NCBI RefSeq assembly: GCF_000224145.3
Contig: NW_004190341.2
Location: forward strand, 62,001 to 126,000
Reading direction: 5' to 3'
Length of the DNA stretch: 64,000 nucleotides
Source: Ciona intestinalis
Taxonomy: Eukaryota > Chordata > Ascidiacea > Phlebobranchia > Cionidae
The notes under the pieces are model-generated. The model made no database searches and was not told the origin of the DNA. It saw nothing but the letters and a program-made list of their open reading frames with translations. A program made the position numbers and the translations under genes. This document shows, piece by piece, positions 49,422 to 64,000 of this stretch; position 1 is the first letter of the stretch, and the number at the start of each line of letters is the position of its first letter.

Positions 49422-50607
49422 CTTGACCTAGAAACATGGAAAAAACATATAGTTGGATGCTGTTATAAGCCAAGGCCCAAGTGTAGCCTGTATTTCTTCT
49501 AGCTAGTTGGGTAATTGACCAACTCTGCCCTATATCCCTGAGTGCCCTAGTCTGCAATGCTATAAATGGCCCTACTTATCGAATAGAACACTACAAATGA
49601 CAATTTTTGAAGTTGAATTGAACCATAACAGTGCTATAACCCGTCTCCAGTCGCTATCAGCAGGCAAATAAACTTCCCGCACTAGCTCCATTTATATTAG
49701 ACCAGTTCATTTAATATCTAATGCTTATAAAACCGACATCCCGCAATAGTTTAATAATGTTTTATGTTCAAAGTTTACGACCGGCTGGTGCAATATTTGA
49801 ACTTTTCATGCCAATACACCAATTTAGTTGCGCGAGTTTCACAAAGCTACGCAATTCACATGTTACGTTTTGCTTCGTTTAAACGTCTATATTTTAGAGG
49901 AAAACAAGAAAAATACTACGTCAAACAAGCAAAACATTTTTACGAAACCCACTATCTCAGTATAAACGTGTGGGTGATTCCCCGTTGTACACGTTTTGAA
50001 TTCCAGTAAATTTAAATCGATTAAACACTAATGAAACCTATTAAAATACAACAGAATCAGTGAAACATTACTTAATTACCTTTTAAAACCATTTTACAGA
50101 ATATAAACACCCTAAAATTGATTAATTCCATTATAAACTAATAAATAAATTTTATATGATGTTTGTGAGAGAAGCGCGATAAACGTGACAGTTGTCATCA
50201 AATTTACAACCCCAACGAGATATTTTTGTTGTTGTGTGACGTCACGCACGTGGAAACATTCGTAGTAAAACTTAGGTGTTTGCTTTGCATTCAAATATTA
50301 AGTAACTAGATGCTATTAGCTTGCGTGTTTACGTTTTTATAAGCTCTATTTAAGCCCTAACAGATTACAATTTAGTTAAATGATCACAAATTCGTATAAG
50401 GTTAAAAAATCTTTAAAATATGTTCGTACGCTTTCTAGTTATCAAGAAAGCTAAGAACAGAGTTTCTTATGTTCTTAGCTCACACAATTCTATTTGATTA
50501 TGTTTCTAGTTTAAAAAGCTAATTACATTTCATTAGACTTCAATTTAAACAATATGCTCTTCTATGTTTGCAGTCATACCTTGTATAAGTTAGCCACTGT
50601 ATTAAGA
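49422..50607. promoter_or_regulatory. Head-to-head intergenic region, VARS1 (-) and PHYHD1 (+)
   Basis: The two start codons face away from each other across 1.19 kb, so promoters of both genes must lie here unless leader exons are further out. A TGACGTCA palindrome occurs at 50238-50245. A 5' acceptor-like TTTGCAG at 50567-50573 suggests the PHYHD1 leader may be spliced. The plus-strand open frame 49764-50009 (81 codons) starts with ATG but has no family signature and is not called. Confidence 0.45.
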
Positions 50608-60567
<9,960 letters not shown>

Positions 60568-60586
60568 ACAACGGGACCCTGTATAA

Positions 60587-60785
60587 CGTATAGTACTGTG
60601 AGGGAAGATGGGACACCTTTAGCACATGATATAAAAATATCCTGATTATGTTTTAAACAATTAACAACGGTCTATGGGAGTCGTGGGGATACGGTTTTAT
60701 AATTCTTTGAATGCTCTTTGTTTACTACCAAATGGGACAAGAAAATAGAATAAAAAGGTGTCCCATCTCACCCCACCATACTGCT
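60587..60785. mobile_element. Family D element, best-preserved copy
   Basis: Left end AGTACTGTGAGGGAAGATGG with GACACCTTT; right end AAAGGTGTCCCATCTCACC with CCACCATACTGCT. The ends pair over about 30 bp. Interior: TTTTAAACAATTAACAACGG, GGAGTCGTGGGGATACGG, TGTTTACTACCAAATGGGAC. It starts only 20 bp after the PHYHD1 stop codon, so it probably lies in the 3' UTR. Confidence 0.75.
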
Positions 60786-60789
60786 GTAT

Positions 60790-61094
60790 GTAAAAACGTC
60801 GTTGCCTATATCTTTGTGTGCGAAACTGAGGCCTAGCCTTAGCGTTAAAAACTTCCAGCTATTAATCATGTATCTGGAGATTATTGTTTGTTTGTTCGTA
60901 TATAACGCTTAGGTGTGTTTTGTAAGTTGTGTTTGGTGCACTATTACTAAAAATGCATTATATTACTGTATACTAGATATAGCTGCTGCAAATTGTGGTG
61001 CTTTGTGTAGTTAGTAGGTTGCGCAATTATTATGCAATAATAATCATGCAGTGCTTGTATTTTGCCAGAATAAAGACTGCCGCAAAATCGTATG
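60790..61094. other. Probable PHYHD1 3' UTR
   Basis: Non-coding and AT-rich. AATAAA at 61069-61074 is the first canonical plus-strand polyadenylation signal after the stop at 60567 that is not inside a repeat. The transcript end is inferred. Confidence 0.4.
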
Positions 61095-61340
61095 AATAAA
61101 TGAATGTAATTTACTTTATCCTCGCCTGGCGACTACACGAGTGTTCTGTTTTCATGCACCTTGTGCCCGCCTACGAGTTACCACGTATATGTTACTTAGT
61201 GGGTAATTATTTTTTATGTATGGCTGACAATTTGGACAACCGAATAGTGACCACTGGGTTTGAGCAATTGTGGTTAAGTGTCTTGCCTTTGGGTTAGAGG
61301 CAGGCGCGCTAACCGCTTTGCCACGGCGCCGGACATATAT
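61095..61340 (-). mobile_element. tRNA-headed SINE with one B unit
   Basis: Read from the right on the minus strand: head GGCGCCGTGGCAAAGCGG and TTAGCGCGCCTGCC, body GACACTTAACCACAATTGC, end AAGTAACATATACGTGG, one B unit, then a (CATT)n-like tail at ~61092. This is the clearest head-to-tail copy of the element. Confidence 0.7.
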
Positions 61341-61841
61341 AGACTTAATGCAATACAAAACTAGTAGGCCTAGCATATATAAGCGAATAACTCAACCAAA
61401 CAGTTATCGGTATGTCATATGTGTTAGGTGCTTACGAATTACTCTCTATAAATGTAGCCTACAGGTATTAGCTGCGAAAAAGTCAAACTTAAAAAGGTTT
61501 TCCAGAATTTTTCACAAGTAGGTATTATTCTATGTTAAAATTAAAAGACGAACGACTTTTCCCCGAACGATTTTTCTCTAATTCAGCGTTCAAAATTAAA
61601 GTCCCCAAAGCACTGTGGATTTTATATTTCTATTGTTTTGGCGCAAAACGTCGGGGAACCTAAATAATTTGCAGAGCATTAAAATAAAGTTTGTATGCAG
61701 ATTATAAAAGATTTTTTTCTGGCGTGTAAAGACTAATTACATCTTTTTAATTTGAAAAAACTTGCAAGGTATGGTTATCAGATGTACTAACAGCAATATT
61801 TATGTTCGTTTTTCGTTAAAATACTCGCGTTTGGCGCCGTA

Positions 61842-61935
61842 GTACAGTTGGTTAGCGCGCCTACCTCTCACCCAGAGGTAATGGGTTCAAGGCTTGTCGC
61901 TGCTACGATTGCGGGTGTATGTGTCCTGGGCCTCG
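61842..61935 (+). mobile_element. tRNA-like SINE head
   Basis: GGCGCCGTAGTACAGTTGG, TTAGCGCGCC and GGGTTCAAGGCTTG resemble the A and B boxes of a tRNA gene. The T-stem and acceptor stem do not pair properly, so this is a retroposon head rather than a working tRNA gene. GTGTCCTGGGCCTCGCC follows and then unrelated sequence. Confidence 0.6.
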
Positions 61936-62156
61936 CCAAACCGCTTACATTATAGAAAACTAGTTTAATATATATAGTACATTCTATTTCTGGTGTTTCA
62001 AATAAAATCAAATCGTGGATAATGGATATAGATATATACCATTTTATTTAAGATGGAAAAACTTTTATTATCATAAACTGAATCTACTGAGAACTGAATT
62101 AGGGTAAATATAGTTTTTAGTTTAGTATATACTTCTATTATTATCATTTGCTTGTG

Positions 62157-62281
62157 NNNNNNNNNNNNNNNNNNNNNNNNNNNNNNNNNNNNNNNNNNNN
62201 NNNNNNNNNNNNNNNNNNNNNNNNNNNNNNNNNNNNNNNNNNNNNNNNNNNNNNNNNNNNNNNNNNNNNNNNNNNNNNNNN
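62157..62281. other. Assembly gap (N run)
   Basis: 125 N at the left border of the duplicated SMPD1 segment. The equal size to the gap at 44144 suggests an arbitrary spacer. Confidence 0.95.
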
Positions 62282-63957
62282 TGGATACAAACTACCTAAA
62301 GGTCATCCTTACCACTTGGGTCTACATAGAGAATTAGCATCAAAACAACAGTACTTATTAGAAGTTATACCATGATATTAATAAACTACTTAAACATTCA
62401 TTCTTACCACTCGGATCCACTGGGTCCAACCACACCCACCAGTTCTCAGTGTAGCAAAAGTTTGTGTTAAGAGATACGATACGGAAGCCTGGTTTAACAA
62501 GTGTAGAATAGAATCCTCCAAGTTCTATAGTCTGTAAGGAGTTTTGTATTGTTAAACAAGCCCAGAGTTGGCACATTACCCCAACATTGTATATGTACAT
62601 TTTATTCTATATGGGTGAGGTCCTACAGTGAGGCACGTCATGGAACCTGAGATTTAGACCAGAATTTGCCCATAACTCCAACATTGTATATGCACATTCT
62701 ATTCTATATGGGTGAAGTCCTACAGTGAGGCATGTCATGGGACCTGGGATTTAAGCCAGAGTTGGCCCATTACCCCAACATTGTATGTGCACATTTTATT
62801 TTATATGGGTGAGGTCCTACAGTGAGGCATGTCATGGGACCTGGGATTTAGGCCAGAGTTGGCCCATTACCCCAACATTGTATATGCACATTCTATTCTA
62901 TATGGGTGAAGTCCTACAGTGAGGCATGTCATGGGACCTGGGATTTAAGCCAGAGTTGGCCCATTACCCCAACATTGTATGTGCACATTTTATTTTATAT
63001 GGGTGAGGTCCTACAGTGAGGCATGTCATGGGACCTAGGATTTAGGCCAGAGTTGTCCCATTACCCCAACATTGTATATGCACATTCTATTCTATATGGG
63101 TGAAGTCCTACAGTGAGGCATGTCATGGGACCTAGGATTTGGGCCACATTTGCCTATTACCCCAACATTGTATATGCACATTCTATTCTATATGGGTGAG
63201 GTCCTACAATGAGGCATGCCATGGGACCTGGGATTTAGGCCAGAGTTGGTCCATTACCCCAACATTGTATATGCACATTCTATTCTATATGGGTGAAGTC
63301 CTTATAGTGAGGCATGTCATGGGACCAAGGATTTGGGCCACATTTGCCTATTACCCCAACATTGTATATGCACATTCTATTCTATATGGGTGAGGTCCTA
63401 CAATGAGGCATGCCATGGGACCTGGGATTTAGGGCAGAGTTGGTCCATTACCCAACATTGTATATGCACATTCTATTCTATATGGGCATACTTATATTGT
63501 CCCATCTTCCCCCACCCTACTGTTTTATATTGTCCCATCTTCCCCATCCTACTATACTAATATTACCCACCTCCTTTGTTGATGAAGGCAGCCATACACT
63601 CCATGCTTTCCACAATGCATTATAAAACCACTGTGCCGAATATGCAGCACCAGTGTTGACCGATGCTGGTGGGAAATTATTAGAAGGAAAACTATCATGG
63701 TTTCCCACAGCTGGAAACACTGGAGTATTGGGGAAATATTGAACCAGCAGTGATGTAATGTTGTGTAACATATACAGCTGGTTCAATCGGTTTTGTGACC
63801 ACACATCATGCGCTGGTACGTCTCCTGTCCATAGGATGTAGTCAAAGGGTTCTTCTTGGTTTGTTTTTGAAAGTTTTTGTAAAATGTCGTTGACTGTCCA
63901 CCATGGAAGGTCACATGTTCTGTTGGAATGATCGGTTTATTATGTTGACATAAATTT
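62282..63957 (-). pseudogene. Second, partial copy of SMPD1 exons 6-7
   Basis: 62282-62600 matches 54622-54940 and 63500-63957 matches 55510-55974 with only scattered substitutions. Exon 7 copy: 62531-62408 (124 nt, donor GTAAGA instead of GTGAGG). Exon 6 copy: 63919-63571 (349 nt). Both have the same length, frame and splice sites as the originals, and the metal motifs in exon 6 (WTGDVP, VGNHDS) are kept. The flanking satellite has a different copy number. The match stops at 63957. No exons 1-5 or 8-11 lie in view. It may be an intact second allele or the edge of a second gene rather than a true pseudogene. Confidence 0.7.
62568..63490 (+). repeat. Family A array, ~9.5 units
   Basis: Internal pairs of units repeat as two-unit blocks (for example 62700-62890 against 62890-63060, and 63120-63290 against 63310-63470), showing recent block-wise expansion relative to the ~6-unit array at 54897. 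Confidence 0.85.
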
Positions 63958-64000
63958 GTTACTGCTTTATACACCTCGTGCCTGCGTAATCTCTAGTGTA

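Noticed and set aside
49764..50009. 81-codon plus-strand open frame between VARS1 and PHYHD1
   Set aside because: It has a true ATG but no recognisable family, no repeat origin and no splice partners; it lies in the shared promoter region. Not enough to call a gene, though a small protein cannot be excluded.
61842..61935. tRNA gene
   Set aside because: A- and B-box words are present but the T-stem and acceptor stem do not pair, and the same head is attached to SINE bodies elsewhere.

Overview
The window reads as nuclear DNA of an invertebrate chordate, most likely a tunicate of the Ciona type. It is AT-rich. Its genes have many short exons with GT-AG introns and a full animal gene set (Mediator subunit, serpin, GST-fused valyl-tRNA synthetase, acid sphingomyelinase, PHYHD1-type dioxygenase). 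Introns and spacers are packed with ~97-bp tandem repeats, tRNA-derived SINEs and small inverted-repeat elements. The species is inferred from this style, not proven. Three runs of N (13723-13851, 44144-44268, 62157-62281) mark assembly gaps.

Left third (1-22300): poorly resolved and mostly repeats. I see only candidate exons. One large minus-strand coding exon (8481-9276) encodes nine ~20-residue degenerate repeats and an Arg-rich stretch. A two-exon start of another minus-strand gene lies at 14431-13234. Single unassigned exons lie at 4893-5052 (-), 2141-2259 (-), 16886-16982 (-), 19512-19636 (-, PH-like) and 20569-20722 (+).

Middle (22355-49421): MED31 (+, two exons) is complete. Valyl-tRNA synthetase then runs on the minus strand from 49421 down to 24780, with 25 exons found and one exon lost in the N gap at 44144-44268. 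Its last intron (24855-33737) holds a complete eight-exon secreted serpin on the plus strand (25923-31325).

Right (50608-60567): a nine-exon PHYHD1-like 2-oxoglutarate dioxygenase on the plus strand. Its fourth intron (52259-58542) holds a complete eleven-exon acid sphingomyelinase (SMPD1-like) on the minus strand. So the window has two opposite-strand gene-in-intron nests side by side. After the gap at 62157-62281, exons 6 and 7 of the sphingomyelinase appear again almost unchanged (62282-63957), either as a partial duplication or as an unmerged second haplotype.

Repeats: a 97-bp satellite (family A), a 97-98-bp unit (family B) that is the tandemly amplified 3' part of a tRNA-headed SINE, a 112-bp family (C), a ~200-bp terminal-inverted-repeat element whose ends also seed short minisatellites, and a second small inverted-repeat element. 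I found no convincing RNA gene, CRISPR array, virus or toxin gene. The gene products act in unrelated processes (transcription, protease control, tRNA charging, lipid breakdown, oxidation) and are not an operon or pathway.
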